Positions 9,135 through 16,697 of a DNA stretch of 22,097 nucleotides are shown piece after piece. Source of the stretch: Acidobacteriota bacterium (lineage in GTDB: Bacteria; Acidobacteriota; Terriglobia; Terriglobales; Acidobacteriaceae); contig JAJXZK010000461.1 in NCBI GenBank assembly GCA_021780095.1, positions 19,849 through 41,945 of the forward strand. The letters run 5' to 3'. Made by a program: the position numbers and the translations under genes. The first letter of the stretch is position 1, and each line of letters starts with the position of its first letter. The notes under the pieces were generated by a model, which was not told the origin of the DNA, ran no database searches, and saw only the letters and a list, made by a program, of their open reading frames with translations.

Positions 9135-9851
9135 TCAATGCCTTTTACCTGGGGCTCTGGCAAGCAACGCGTATTGGCCGCCAAGCGACACTTTCCTGAG
9201 CATACCTTCCACTTGACCTACTCGATTGAAAATCATCTCAGGAAAATACAGGAAATAATCCACACGGGGTGCTTCAAACCCGGCGCGCAAAAGCAGCCTC
9301 TTCGTGTCTGGCGCTGTGAGGAGTTCGGCATCCACATCAACTGGACATCTCCGTACAATTGCGCGCGTAATGGGATTCAGCGGATTGTGTTCGATGACGC
9401 AACACAATCCCCCCGGTGCCAGCACACGTTTGATTTCCCTGGATAGCGACATCCTGGCAGCCCCATGCACGTGATGGTAGACGCACACCGCTGTTACAAA
9501 ATCCACTGAGGCATCGTCGAATGGCAGTTCCGATAAAGAGGGCTGATGCGTCCTTCGATATTCATCTGATTGGGAGATCATGCCTGCGGATGGATCGCAT
9601 CCCATGGCCTTCGCAAAGTTGTGACCCGCCAACTCCAGTAACTCCCCCCGTCCGCAGCCAACATCAAGCCATCTTTGTTTTGCGATCGATACGTTGGCGC
9701 GTCTCAATATCCGCTGCAGAAGAAGCCATTTTCTGCGGTGAAAATGGAGCGGATCCTGCGCGAAACGGTTGCGGATGGGATCGTCGAGCAGATCACTATA
9801 GGCGGGAGCATAGTTGTCGAACTCACGCAATGGACTCGCGCTAGTTACCAT
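9135..9851 (-). CDS. Class I SAM-dependent methyltransferase
   Basis: 238-residue methyltransferase with a Rossmann fold. Motif I is WLDVGCGRGELLELA (about 61-75), then the acidic region GCDPSAGMI, the DFVTAVCVYHHV segment, and an LAPGG post-motif loop (VLAPGGLCCVIEHNP). The substrate cannot be read from the sequence. Related proteins often modify sugars, lipids or quinones. The ATG at 9851 overlaps the 3' end of the upstream membrane glycosyltransferase by 11 bp and has AAAGG 9 nt upstream. An in-frame ATG at 9902 would lengthen the overlap. It is the last gene of the GT2-GT-C-methyltransferase run, so modification of a glycan or polyprenyl-linked intermediate is possible (inference). Confidence 0.85.
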   Translation of the reverse strand: MVTSASPLREFDNYAPAYSDLLDDPIRNRFAQDPLHFHRRKWLLLQRILRRANVSIAKQRWLDVGCGRGELLELAGHNFAKAMGCDPSAGMISQSDEYRRTHQPSLSELPFDDASVDFVTAVCVYHHVHGAARMSLSREIKRVLAPGGLCCVIEHNPLNPITRAIVRRCPVDVDAELLTAPDTKRLLLRAGFEAPRVDYFLYFPEMIFNRVGQVEGMLRKVSLGGQYALLARAPGKRH

Positions 9852-11541
9852 GGTTGCCCGCCTTTCGCTCCATGATGCGGAAGCCGTCGATCTCCTTCGC
9901 AAGTCGATAGTGCGATTCCAGATAAGGTTCCATCAGCAAGCCGCCGGCAGGCCGGTTAAAAGATGCGGAGAAGTAGAATCCAGATTTTTTGGCGAAGTTG
10001 GTGTTCCACACTACATAGCGCACCTGCTGCCGATCGAGTACGCGGATCGCCTCACGAAACTGGGAGGGAGTGTTGTAGTTATAGATCAGTAGACTGTAGC
10101 GTGTCGGATTTGTTGTGGCGGAGAGGAAGTAATACATCGGGCAATATGGGTAGGAAAAGATCTCTGTCCCAGGGGCTACACGGCTATCCAGAAACATGAG
10201 CACAGGATCCGGCTTGAACATGGCGACCCGGCCCACGCGGGTGGGTACGGATTGCGCGCATAGAACGACGAACAGATTGACAGCAGCTAATCCACCCGCG
10301 CTGACTGTAAGAAGCTGCAGAATCCAACCGGCAATCTTTCCCCTATAGTCCACTAAGAAGTGGACACATAGAATGATTAGCAATGGCGACCCGGATGTGA
10401 GGTGAGCGATGTCCCTCCGGTGAAATTCGGAGAGCCATAAGCCCCAAGCGCACAGCCAATAAAGTAAAACCTCCGGCCTCAAATTATCTTTGCCATGGGG
10501 AAGGCCGACGGCGGGCACCAGCGCCGGTAGCGCCGCCACCAGGACGAACGGCGTAATCAAAACTACTCCCAGCGGGGTTAACCAGCGAACGCCGTGGAGA
10601 GGAATAGCCCAATGAGTCCAAAATTGGAGAATGCCTGTTGCATACGGAATGGTATTCACCGTGGCGTAGTTCTGGGAGGGCCACACGAAGTTCATGTAGA
10701 TCAAATCCCATAGGGCACCACGACTCCAGAAGTAGACCAATGTAAGTCCGACGACGCTGCAGTAGCCTGCAGCGACTAAAACCACCGAAGATGGCAACGT
10801 TGAACGTCTACGTTGCTGGACCCAAAGCCACACGAATACTGCTAGCAGTAGCAGCACTCCCTTGGGCTGCAAGATGCAGGTAGTTACTCCTGCCAAAACA
10901 CCAGCGCCAACTAAAAGGCTCTTCTTGCGCTTCTCCTGCCACAGGACCATGCAGACGACCGACACCAACGCAGTGAAATTACTGTCCACATGATGGTTGA
11001 CCATCGGCCACATCGTACTGAAGTACACACCTACCAGAAGCGCTGGAGGAAGAATCGCGTACCTTCCGCACACTCGGCGTGATAGGAAGTACATCGCCAG
11101 AAAAGTTCCGATGGAGGTTAAAAAAAGGTAAAGCCGATCCACAAAGAAAGTTGCGCCAAATAGCTTGAACATCGCTGCCAGCGAGTAGAAGGTACCCGGA
11201 CCTATCACCTCAAAGAAGTCGCGAGCGAACACCTGCCCATGCAGGATCCTCACCGCACCCTCCACAAGCGTTCCCTCGTCGCTTCCCATAAAGACAAGTC
11301 GCATGAACGGCAGCAGATAAATGCCGGCACAGATGGTAAAGAGCAGGTATTGGATGGGGGTGTGTGCCCATAATTTATGCGCTGGGGCACGCAGAGGCGG
11401 AGGAGAGACGACGCTCTCGCTGTCTCCACAAATCATCGGCGGCAGTTCTTCGACGCTCAATTCCACGGTTGTGCCATCCGAATGATGTGCATGCAAAGGG
11501 TTACGCCCGCGCGCCGGCGAGAGGCTGATATGACGGCGCAT
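9841..11541 (-). CDS. GT-C fold membrane glycosyltransferase (GT39/PMT-like)
   Basis: 566-residue polytopic membrane protein with about 9-11 hydrophobic segments in residues 55-430 and a soluble C-terminal portion. The first extracytoplasmic loop has the acidic pair typical of GT-C enzymes (FMGSDEGTLVEGAVRILHGQ, then ARDFFEVIGPG). These enzymes take a sugar from a polyprenyl-phosphate donor and transfer it to a lipid or protein outside the membrane. It overlaps the upstream GT2 gene by 41 bp if the ATG at 11541 is used. That start has no visible Shine-Dalgarno, and the first 35 residues are not membrane-like. A GTG at 11466 or an ATG at 11436 is a reasonable alternative. Pairing with a GT2 polyprenol-phosphate sugar synthase supports the donor assignment; the acceptor is unknown. 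Confidence 0.8.
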   Translation of the reverse strand: MRRHISLSPARGRNPLHAHHSDGTTVELSVEELPPMICGDSESVVSPPPLRAPAHKLWAHTPIQYLLFTICAGIYLLPFMRLVFMGSDEGTLVEGAVRILHGQVFARDFFEVIGPGTFYSLAAMFKLFGATFFVDRLYLFLTSIGTFLAMYFLSRRVCGRYAILPPALLVGVYFSTMWPMVNHHVDSNFTALVSVVCMVLWQEKRKKSLLVGAGVLAGVTTCILQPKGVLLLLAVFVWLWVQQRRRSTLPSSVVLVAAGYCSVVGLTLVYFWSRGALWDLIYMNFVWPSQNYATVNTIPYATGILQFWTHWAIPLHGVRWLTPLGVVLITPFVLVAALPALVPAVGLPHGKDNLRPEVLLYWLCAWGLWLSEFHRRDIAHLTSGSPLLIILCVHFLVDYRGKIAGWILQLLTVSAGGLAAVNLFVVLCAQSVPTRVGRVAMFKPDPVLMFLDSRVAPGTEIFSYPYCPMYYFLSATTNPTRYSLLIYNYNTPSQFREAIRVLDRQQVRYVVWNTNFAKKSGFYFSASFNRPAGGLLMEPYLESHYRLAKEIDGFRIMERKAGNHGN

Positions 11542-12565
11542 TGGCAGATATGGCTACCGCGCGGTCTGTATCATCCATCACGAACGGACCCAATGGCGGG
11601 TCGAGATCGGCCAGGATGACGGCACGAGGCAAAGCTTTCTCCGCGACAAAAACGTTGCGCGCTTCCGTCACCACATAGAGCGGACGCTCTTTGGCTTCCT
11701 CGTAGTTTCTGGCGACATAATCCCCGATGGCGCCCAGCGCCAACAGGATCATTCCAGAGAAGACGCATTGCAGGGCGACGACCGAGGCCCATCCCGGTAC
11801 AACAGTCCTGCTCCATAGCGCTAGATACATCACTCGCAGGAAATAGAGAGAGCCGGCCCCACTGAGTGCGCAGCCAGCCGCAATGCTGATGCGCAGTGGA
11901 AATGCCGAGAATGATGTGACGCCGGTCCAGGCGAATCGCAGCATCTTCAGCAAGGGATAGTTGGTCTGGCCCGCGGCACGAGCCTTCCGATCGAACGGAA
12001 GCATCACTTCCTTCAATCCAAGCCATGCCACCATACCGCGCATGTACCGATGCTGTTCTCGAAGAGAGCGAATGGCCAGCACCGCCCTGCGGCTGAACAA
12101 ACGAAAATCTCCGACGTCGGGCGTCATCGGCTGGTCCGCCATGCGCGACAGAACTCGATAGAACAGTTTCGCTGTCCAGCGCTTGAACCTCGTTTCTCCT
12201 TCGCGGGAGTTACGCTGCGGCGACACGATGTCGTATCCCCGCTCAAACAGATTCAACATTCGCGGCAACAATTCCGGAGGGTCCTGGAGATCCGCATCCA
12301 TCACCACCACCGCATCTCCGTTCGCAAAATCCAATCCCGCCGTGACCGCGGCCTGGTGGCCAAAGTTCCGGCTGAACCGAATCACCTTGACCCGCTCATC
12401 TTTCAATGCCTCGCGCCCCAGTACGCTAGACGTGGCATCCGTGCTGCCATCGTCCACGAAAATGACTTCCCACTCTACTTCATGCAGAGTATCGCGCAGG
12501 CGCTCCAGCAGCAGAGGTATGACTTGTGCCTCGTTCAGCACCGGAATCACAATAGAAAGGAGCAT
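11501..12565 (-). CDS. GT2 polyprenol-phosphate sugar synthase (DPM1/GtrB-like)
   Basis: 354-residue glycosyltransferase of family 2, expected to attach a nucleotide-activated sugar to undecaprenyl phosphate at the cytoplasmic face. SIVIPVLNEA (about 4-13), VDDGSTD (37-43) and MDADLQDP (89-96, the metal-binding DxD region) are clear. Two membrane helices (about 226-250 and 262-284) are followed by GDYVARNYEEAKERPLYVV, a hallmark of the GtrB/YfdH branch. A 55-residue tail after that has no recognised domain. The ATG at 12565 has GGGAG 7 nt upstream. A hairpin separates it from the flp pilin gene upstream. It is the natural donor-maker for the adjacent GT-C protein. Confidence 0.9.
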   Translation of the reverse strand: MLLSIVIPVLNEAQVIPLLLERLRDTLHEVEWEVIFVDDGSTDATSSVLGREALKDERVKVIRFSRNFGHQAAVTAGLDFANGDAVVVMDADLQDPPELLPRMLNLFERGYDIVSPQRNSREGETRFKRWTAKLFYRVLSRMADQPMTPDVGDFRLFSRRAVLAIRSLREQHRYMRGMVAWLGLKEVMLPFDRKARAAGQTNYPLLKMLRFAWTGVTSFSAFPLRISIAAGCALSGAGSLYFLRVMYLALWSRTVVPGWASVVALQCVFSGMILLALGAIGDYVARNYEEAKERPLYVVTEARNVFVAEKALPRAVILADLDPPLGPFVMDDTDRAVAISANAPSYQPLAGARA

Positions 12566-12583
12566 CGAACATCTCCCAAGCTT

Positions 12584-12646
12584 AAATAAAGTACAAGGGA
12601 GAGCATGCCGGTGAACTCGACCTGCTCCGGGTATCTCTCCCAGTAC
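12584..12646 (-). terminator. Terminator-like hairpin after flp
   Basis: Reading in the direction of flp transcription, GTAC-t-GGGAGAG pairs with CTCTCCC-tt-GTAC across a loop of 31 nt that has further CCGG self-complementarity. The stem (plus-strand arms 12591-12603 and 12635-12646) is directly followed by TTTATTT. It lies 40 nt after the flp stop and just before the GT2 ribosome-binding site. The loop is larger than in a classical intrinsic terminator, so it may terminate only partly or protect the flp mRNA 3' end. Confidence 0.55.
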
Positions 12647-12685
12647 GACAGAGTGCTTGTTGTACTAACCTGCCTTCGCCGGTCC

Positions 12686-12892
12686 TTAGCCGACGGCGGT
12701 TTGCAGATCGGTACCAATGGTGCCAAATGCAGCGTTGATATCGGTAGCCAGCGCCTTCATTCCGACTGTTGCCGCGAAAGCGATAAGTGCAACCAACAAC
12801 GCGTACTCGATCAGGTCCTGGCCCTGTTCGTCTTTCAACGCATCCTTCAGCAGATACATCTTCACCGACATCTTGATCAGTAGATCTTTCAT
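12686..12892 (-). CDS. flp: Flp-type major pilin precursor (Tad pilus)
   Basis: 68-residue Flp pilin, the repeating subunit of the Tad (type IVc) pilus. The leader is 24 residues and basic, ending in DEQG. Prepilin peptidase should cut G24/Q25, leaving QDLIEYALLVALIAFAATVG with Glu at mature position 5 followed by Tyr, exactly as in the Flp family. The 44-residue mature protein is one hydrophobic helix plus a short tail. The ATG at 12892 has GGGGGAA 8 nt upstream. A longer in-frame extension to 13480 exists but lacks similarity and would bury the leader. The gene has its own sigma-54-like promoter, a leader hairpin and a downstream hairpin, pointing to an independent, strongly expressed transcript. 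Confidence 0.93.
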   Translation of the reverse strand: MKDLLIKMSVKMYLLKDALKDEQGQDLIEYALLVALIAFAATVGMKALATDINAAFGTIGTDLQTAVG

Positions 12893-12927
12893 GTGACATG
12901 TTCCCCCGTTCCCGTAGGATTGATATT

Positions 12928-12942
12928 CCAGCCGTAGGCTGG
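12928..12942 (-). promoter_or_regulatory. GC-rich stem-loop in flp 5' leader
   Basis: CCAGCC-TAC-GGCTGG is a perfect 6-bp inverted repeat with a 3-nt loop. It would begin about 5 nt after the transcription start predicted from the sigma-54-like element and end 35 nt before the flp ATG. A 5'-proximal hairpin of this kind commonly protects an mRNA from 5'-dependent decay. That role here is inference. Confidence 0.45.
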
Positions 12943-12958
12943 TCTTGCCCTGATTGAA

Positions 12959-12973
12959 GCAAGCCACGCGCCA
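12959..12973 (-). promoter_or_regulatory. Candidate sigma-54 promoter of flp
   Basis: Minus strand TGGCGCGTGGCTTGCT against the consensus TGGCACG-N4-TTGCW has one mismatch and the invariant GG-N10-GC spacing. The predicted start is near 12946, giving a leader of about 54 nt. This is the best-scoring of the sigma-54-like sites in the window. Confidence 0.65.
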
Positions 12974-13116
12974 TTTCTGGCAGCGGGCATAGGTCCAATA
13001 ATGCAAGAACTTACGACTGTGACTGCTGCTTGGGGATGTGAACGGCTGTTTACGGGGTGAGCCGGGCAGAAACGTCCGTATACACGGCGCAGAAGTGGCT
13101 TTCTCTTCCGGGCGAT

Positions 13117-14349
13117 TCAAGCCCTTGCCGGGAGGCTTTCTGAGTTCAGGCGATCCCGCGCAGACCAGAGATACCAAACCAGCCAGGCCACGGCGGGCCA
13201 ACAATGCAGCGGCGAGTGCATCGAAACCCCGAACATCATCTCGATGACGGTTGCGCTTGTCAGCGCGAGAAGCGCCACAAGAGATTTTCCCGAATAAATA
13301 CCGTGGAAGAGAGCAGGCAGCAGGATCACCTGGTCGGAGAACCATGAATAAGGTGCGGCGAGAACAGAGACAAGCATCAGGAGCGAGCCATGCGTTTGCC
13401 AGTCCCAATCCGCGCGATGACGATGGAAGTACCAAAGCGCCCAGATGCAGGCCGCCGCTACGGGCAGGAATTGAAGCCACATGGCATCGCGGTCGATGGC
13501 AAAGCGAAGAATCGTGGAAAGGTCTGGCATGAATTCACTCTTGATACCCGACGTTTGCGCCATGCGGACATATTGCGACCAGACAGATCGATCCCAAAAA
13601 AGCGGGATAGCGCAGCACACGCCCATTGCAAGCGCGGAGCCAGCAAGAATGCTATATACCTTGCGTGTCAAGATCCACGCGAACAGCGCGACCGCGAAGG
13701 GCAAAAAGAGGTGCGGCTTCAAAGCGCAAAGGGAGAGCGCCATCCCAGCTAACATCGGCTTCGAATCGTAGAAGCGCAAAAACAGGACAACTCCAAGCAG
13801 CGCAAAAATGCCGGTCTGTCCCATTGCCAGACATGCAAGAGCTGGTGCGAAGAGATAGCCGAAGAGATAAAGGGGGGTGGTCAGGCTGCCATTCATCCTC
13901 CAAATCATGCGAAGGGAGCCTCCCAGGCAGACTATGAGCAGTAGTGACCAGAGAATCGATCCGTCACGCCCACCCATCCAACCCAACGGAATCACCACGA
14001 ACAATGCGGAAGGTGGGTTGCGCATGATGAGCGACAGGTTTGCTCCCCTACGTCCCGCCGCGCTCTCCAAAGCGGCTACGGCGCTGGCGCTATAAGGATT
14101 TGCCCCGTGCAGCAGTAGCTTTGCAGCCGCCCAATAGGAGATAACATCGCGAAAGCCGACAGAGGTTCCGCGCAACATGGTAGAGAGTGCCCACAATGCA
14201 GTCACGCCGGAAACCAGGAAAAAAATGCAGAGGATGATCCGCCCGGCAAGTCCACCAAAGACCGCTTGCGCCGGTGTTACTGTGATTTGCGACCCAGCGC
14301 CGATGGGTTCAGTTGCGCCACCGGGCCTGTCAAACTGTGCCGTCGCCAT
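13117..14349 (-). CDS. GT87 / DUF2029 family membrane glycosyltransferase
   Basis: 410-residue polytopic membrane protein with about 9-10 hydrophobic helices. The segment FRDVISYWAAAKLLLHGANP (66-85) is characteristic of DUF2029/GT87, a GT-C family that includes polyprenol-phosphate mannose-dependent mannosyltransferases of actinobacteria. The acceptor here is unknown. The ATG at 14349 lies 73 bp inside the DUF192 gene, yet AAGGA sits 6 nt upstream of it, which supports this start. It ends the cpaB-cpaC-DUF192-GT87 run, with 224 bp before the flp start. Its presence at the end of a pilus operon suggests glycan transfer to pilus or envelope components (inference). Confidence 0.83.
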   Translation of the reverse strand: MATAQFDRPGGATEPIGAGSQITVTPAQAVFGGLAGRIILCIFFLVSGVTALWALSTMLRGTSVGFRDVISYWAAAKLLLHGANPYSASAVAALESAAGRRGANLSLIMRNPPSALFVVIPLGWMGGRDGSILWSLLLIVCLGGSLRMIWRMNGSLTTPLYLFGYLFAPALACLAMGQTGIFALLGVVLFLRFYDSKPMLAGMALSLCALKPHLFLPFAVALFAWILTRKVYSILAGSALAMGVCCAIPLFWDRSVWSQYVRMAQTSGIKSEFMPDLSTILRFAIDRDAMWLQFLPVAAACIWALWYFHRHRADWDWQTHGSLLMLVSVLAAPYSWFSDQVILLPALFHGIYSGKSLVALLALTSATVIEMMFGVSMHSPLHCWPAVAWLVWYLWSARDRLNSESLPARA

Positions 14350-14777
14350 TTGACATCCTTGTGTTGATCTGCAGGAATAATTTCGAGTTTATCCCCGACC
14401 TGCGTCTGCGTTTCTCGAACTATTCCGGCGGTCAACTCAATTACAGAATGGGCGGAGAGGCACGCGGACATTCTCCAGGGTGCCACATTGCTGCGCACTT
14501 TTTTCACTCGCTTGCCGCGGTCTACGTACACAAGGTCGATCGCGAACCGCATGAAGAAGGTATGCACAGATTCACAAGGAACGATCCATAGTCCCTCTCC
14601 CGGCGCCAGGCCGTCGCGGCCTAGCAACCCTTTTCGTCGGGTCGCTCCATTGTGCGCGGTTTCCACCCCTTCCGCAAGAACGGTCCCGCGGGTAAGATTG
14701 GAAATTTTCCAACGCGGATGCGGCTCCTCGCGGCGACCCCCGGTAAGCTTGCCAAACATTCGGCGCGCAGCATTCAT
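14277..14777 (-). CDS. DUF192 family protein
   Basis: 166-residue protein matching the DUF192 pattern: an N-terminal strand pair (ISNLTRGTVLAEGVETA), ATRRKGLLGRDGLAPGEGLW (45-64), the CESVHTFFMRFAIDLVYVD core (68-86), and an ASVIEL-like end (SAHSVIELTAGIVRETQTQVGD). The family has a small beta-barrel fold and no established biochemical function. Typical members have a signal peptide, but none is evident here. The terminal 40 residues (after about 130) are basic and extend beyond the domain. The overlap with GT87 is 73 bp. Position in the Tad cluster suggests association with pilus assembly, but that is only context. Confidence 0.82.
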   Translation of the reverse strand: MNAARRMFGKLTGGRREEPHPRWKISNLTRGTVLAEGVETAHNGATRRKGLLGRDGLAPGEGLWIVPCESVHTFFMRFAIDLVYVDRGKRVKKVRSNVAPWRMSACLSAHSVIELTAGIVRETQTQVGDKLEIIPADQHKDVKWRRHSLTGPVAQLNPSALGRKSQ

Positions 14778-14800
14778 GTTCGTGCTTCAATCCCTTCACC

Positions 14801-15085
14801 TCAATTGAAGATCGCCCCCACCGTATCGTCCGTCGTCAACGTCACCTTGCAGTAGTTCGGTCCAGCGGCAGTGATCGGCGGTGGATTCGTCGTATTGCCG
14901 TTTATATCGCTTGGCACGCAGTTCCAGGACCATCCGCCAAAGGCCGCCCCGCCAGCCGGCGCTGTCAAGATGACGGTGGCGCCGACGGGATAGGTTGCTG
15001 TGCAGACCGAGCCTCCAGCCCCGCCGTTCAGGGCCCAGCCTAGGCCGCAATGCCTGGCGGTGCGTCTGCGCAGCCCCATCCACAA
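14801..15085 (-). CDS. Short orphan ORF resembling the C-terminus of an Ig-like repeat protein
   Basis: The frame from about residue 22 onwards (GLGWALNGGAGGSVCTATYP, then VGATVILTAPAGGAAFGGWS, and ending VTLTTDDTVGAIFN) has the glycine, cysteine and FxGW pattern of bacterial Ig-like/Listeria-Bacteroides-type repeats near the C-terminus of secreted proteins. The first 20 residues are arginine-rich and do not look like the same protein. A stop (TGA, 15113-15115) lies just upstream in frame, and there is no signal peptide. The available starts are TTG at 15085 or ATG at 15079. It may be a remnant of a larger exported pilus-associated protein or a very short gene. It fills the 372 bp between cpaC and the DUF192 gene. 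Confidence 0.4.
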   Translation of the reverse strand: MWMGLRRRTARHCGLGWALNGGAGGSVCTATYPVGATVILTAPAGGAAFGGWSWNCVPSDINGNTTNPPPITAAGPNYCKVTLTTDDTVGAIFN

Positions 15086-15149
15086 AGTTTCTCGCCGGCG
15101 TTGGAGACGCTGTCATACTGCTACGCCGGTCGATTGCAACATTGCATAC

Positions 15150-16697
15150 TTACTGCTGCGGCGGACCTCCAGAAGTTGTGGTGCTTCCGACTCCCCCGTA
15201 CCCTGATTCGCTCTGTATGATGAGCGGTTTCTCGGGCTTCATACTCTCCATCAGTTTCTCGATGGGAATATTTGCCGGCGAAGGCTGAAGAGGTTTCGCT
15301 CCAGTCACATCGGGCCCTGGATTTGTCATCGGTATTTTGGAGTTCGGCGGTATGAACTTCTCTGGATAATTCAATTTCGGCAGAGGAGCGCCAGCGGGCA
15401 TCGGCGCAACGATCTCCGGCGTCACAATGACGATCAGTTCGGTCTTTGTTCTTGTCTTCGATATCGATTGAAACAGCTTGCCGAGTATGGGTATATCGCC
15501 GATGAATGGAACCTTTTCTAGATTCTGGGTTTCGCGATTGTCCAGCAGTCCGCCGATGGCAAGGCTCTGACCCTCGGCCATTTCGACCTCGGTGTTCATC
15601 TTGCGAACGTCTAATGCTGGGACTGTGAATCCAGAAATCTGCACGCCATTGGTAAAATCCAAAGAACTGACCTCAGGAGCGACTTGAAGACGAATTGTAT
15701 TGCGGGGAGTAATGGTAGGGATGAAGTTCAAGCGCACGCCAAACTCCTGAAATTGAATCGTCACCGCGCCTAAACCGCCCCCTGTAACTCCTTGAACAAC
15801 GGGATAGGGATATTCTCCGCCAGCGAGGAAACTCGCCTGTTTCCCATCTGCGGCCAACAGGTTGGGTTGTGACAGGACCTGAATCACTCCGTCATTCTCC
15901 AAAGCCTGAATGGTTGCGCCTAAACCGAGGTCTTGGCGGAATAACGAGAGGTTCAATGCGTTGGCTATGGTTGCGACGGCGGAGCCAGTCGTTGGAGTGG
16001 AAACTGTTGGCGCCGCAAATTGTCCTGTCGTCACGGTACCGATAGTATTGGCTGCTCCCACGCTGAAAATGTTTATGCCGAGCTGTCTCAGTTGCGTCAG
16101 GTCGACGCTGGCAAAACGCACCTTCAAAAGAATCTGTGGTGCAGGCGGCGGGACATCAACATACAGCAGATTGATGACTTTGCCCGCGGTAGACGCGATT
16201 TGAAACGCGCGCTGCGAGCTGTTCAGGTCTTTCACCGTGCCGCGCAGAAATATCAGCCCACCCTCCGAGCTGAGCTTCAGATGTTGTCCCGGTAGTTCCA
16301 TACGCAGCTCGCGCTGAATGCCCGCCATTGTATCGTTCTCGACATAAGAACTAGGGCGGACCATGACCTTGAAAAATTGTCGCCCCCCTTGTGCTTCCCA
16401 AACGATCAGGCTCGTTACGCCGGGGGCCTTTCCGTTCACCATCACCTCGGTTGGACTCGTTGCTGTGGCCTCGGCTATGTCCCCCATCCCCACAGCCACG
16501 CGGACAATCGGCTGGGTAGTATCGACGAGTACCGACTGTCCCACAGTGACAAAGAGTTCATTGGCGGAGTCTTGACTGGAGATCTCCGCAGATTGTTGGG
16601 GAGCGCTTGCATTCTCTGCATGAAGGGCTGTCCCCAAACTCAACACACACGAAAGGGCATAGAAACACAAAATTGCTATTCCAATTTTCGCTCTCAC
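15150..16697 (-). CDS. cpaC: Tad pilus outer-membrane secretin CpaC/RcpA
   Basis: 515-residue secretin that forms the outer-membrane channel for the Flp pilus. Signal peptide 1-27 (hydrophobic, cleavage after ALHA), a pilus-assembly N-domain (about 47-115, including LVDTTQPIVRVAVG), a BON domain (about 120-185), and the secretin domain (about 250-430) with VPFIGDIPILGKLF (396-409). The C-terminal 80 residues are proline-rich, unlike the core, and may contact the outer membrane or a pilotin. The start is GTG at 16697, overlapping the cpaB stop as GTGA, so the two are translationally coupled. Confidence 0.94.
   Translation of the reverse strand: MRAKIGIAILCFYALSCVLSLGTALHAENASAPQQSAEISSQDSANELFVTVGQSVLVDTTQPIVRVAVGMGDIAEATATSPTEVMVNGKAPGVTSLIVWEAQGGRQFFKVMVRPSSYVENDTMAGIQRELRMELPGQHLKLSSEGGLIFLRGTVKDLNSSQRAFQIASTAGKVINLLYVDVPPPAPQILLKVRFASVDLTQLRQLGINIFSVGAANTIGTVTTGQFAAPTVSTPTTGSAVATIANALNLSLFRQDLGLGATIQALENDGVIQVLSQPNLLAADGKQASFLAGGEYPYPVVQGVTGGGLGAVTIQFQEFGVRLNFIPTITPRNTIRLQVAPEVSSLDFTNGVQISGFTVPALDVRKMNTEVEMAEGQSLAIGGLLDNRETQNLEKVPFIGDIPILGKLFQSISKTRTKTELIVIVTPEIVAPMPAGAPLPKLNYPEKFIPPNSKIPMTNPGPDVTGAKPLQPSPANIPIEKLMESMKPEKPLIIQSESGYGGVGSTTTSGGPPQQ

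Noticed and set aside
12893..13480. Long N-terminal extension of the flp frame
   Set aside because: The extension is R/S/P-rich, antisense-like to GT87 coding, and would place the prepilin leader internally.
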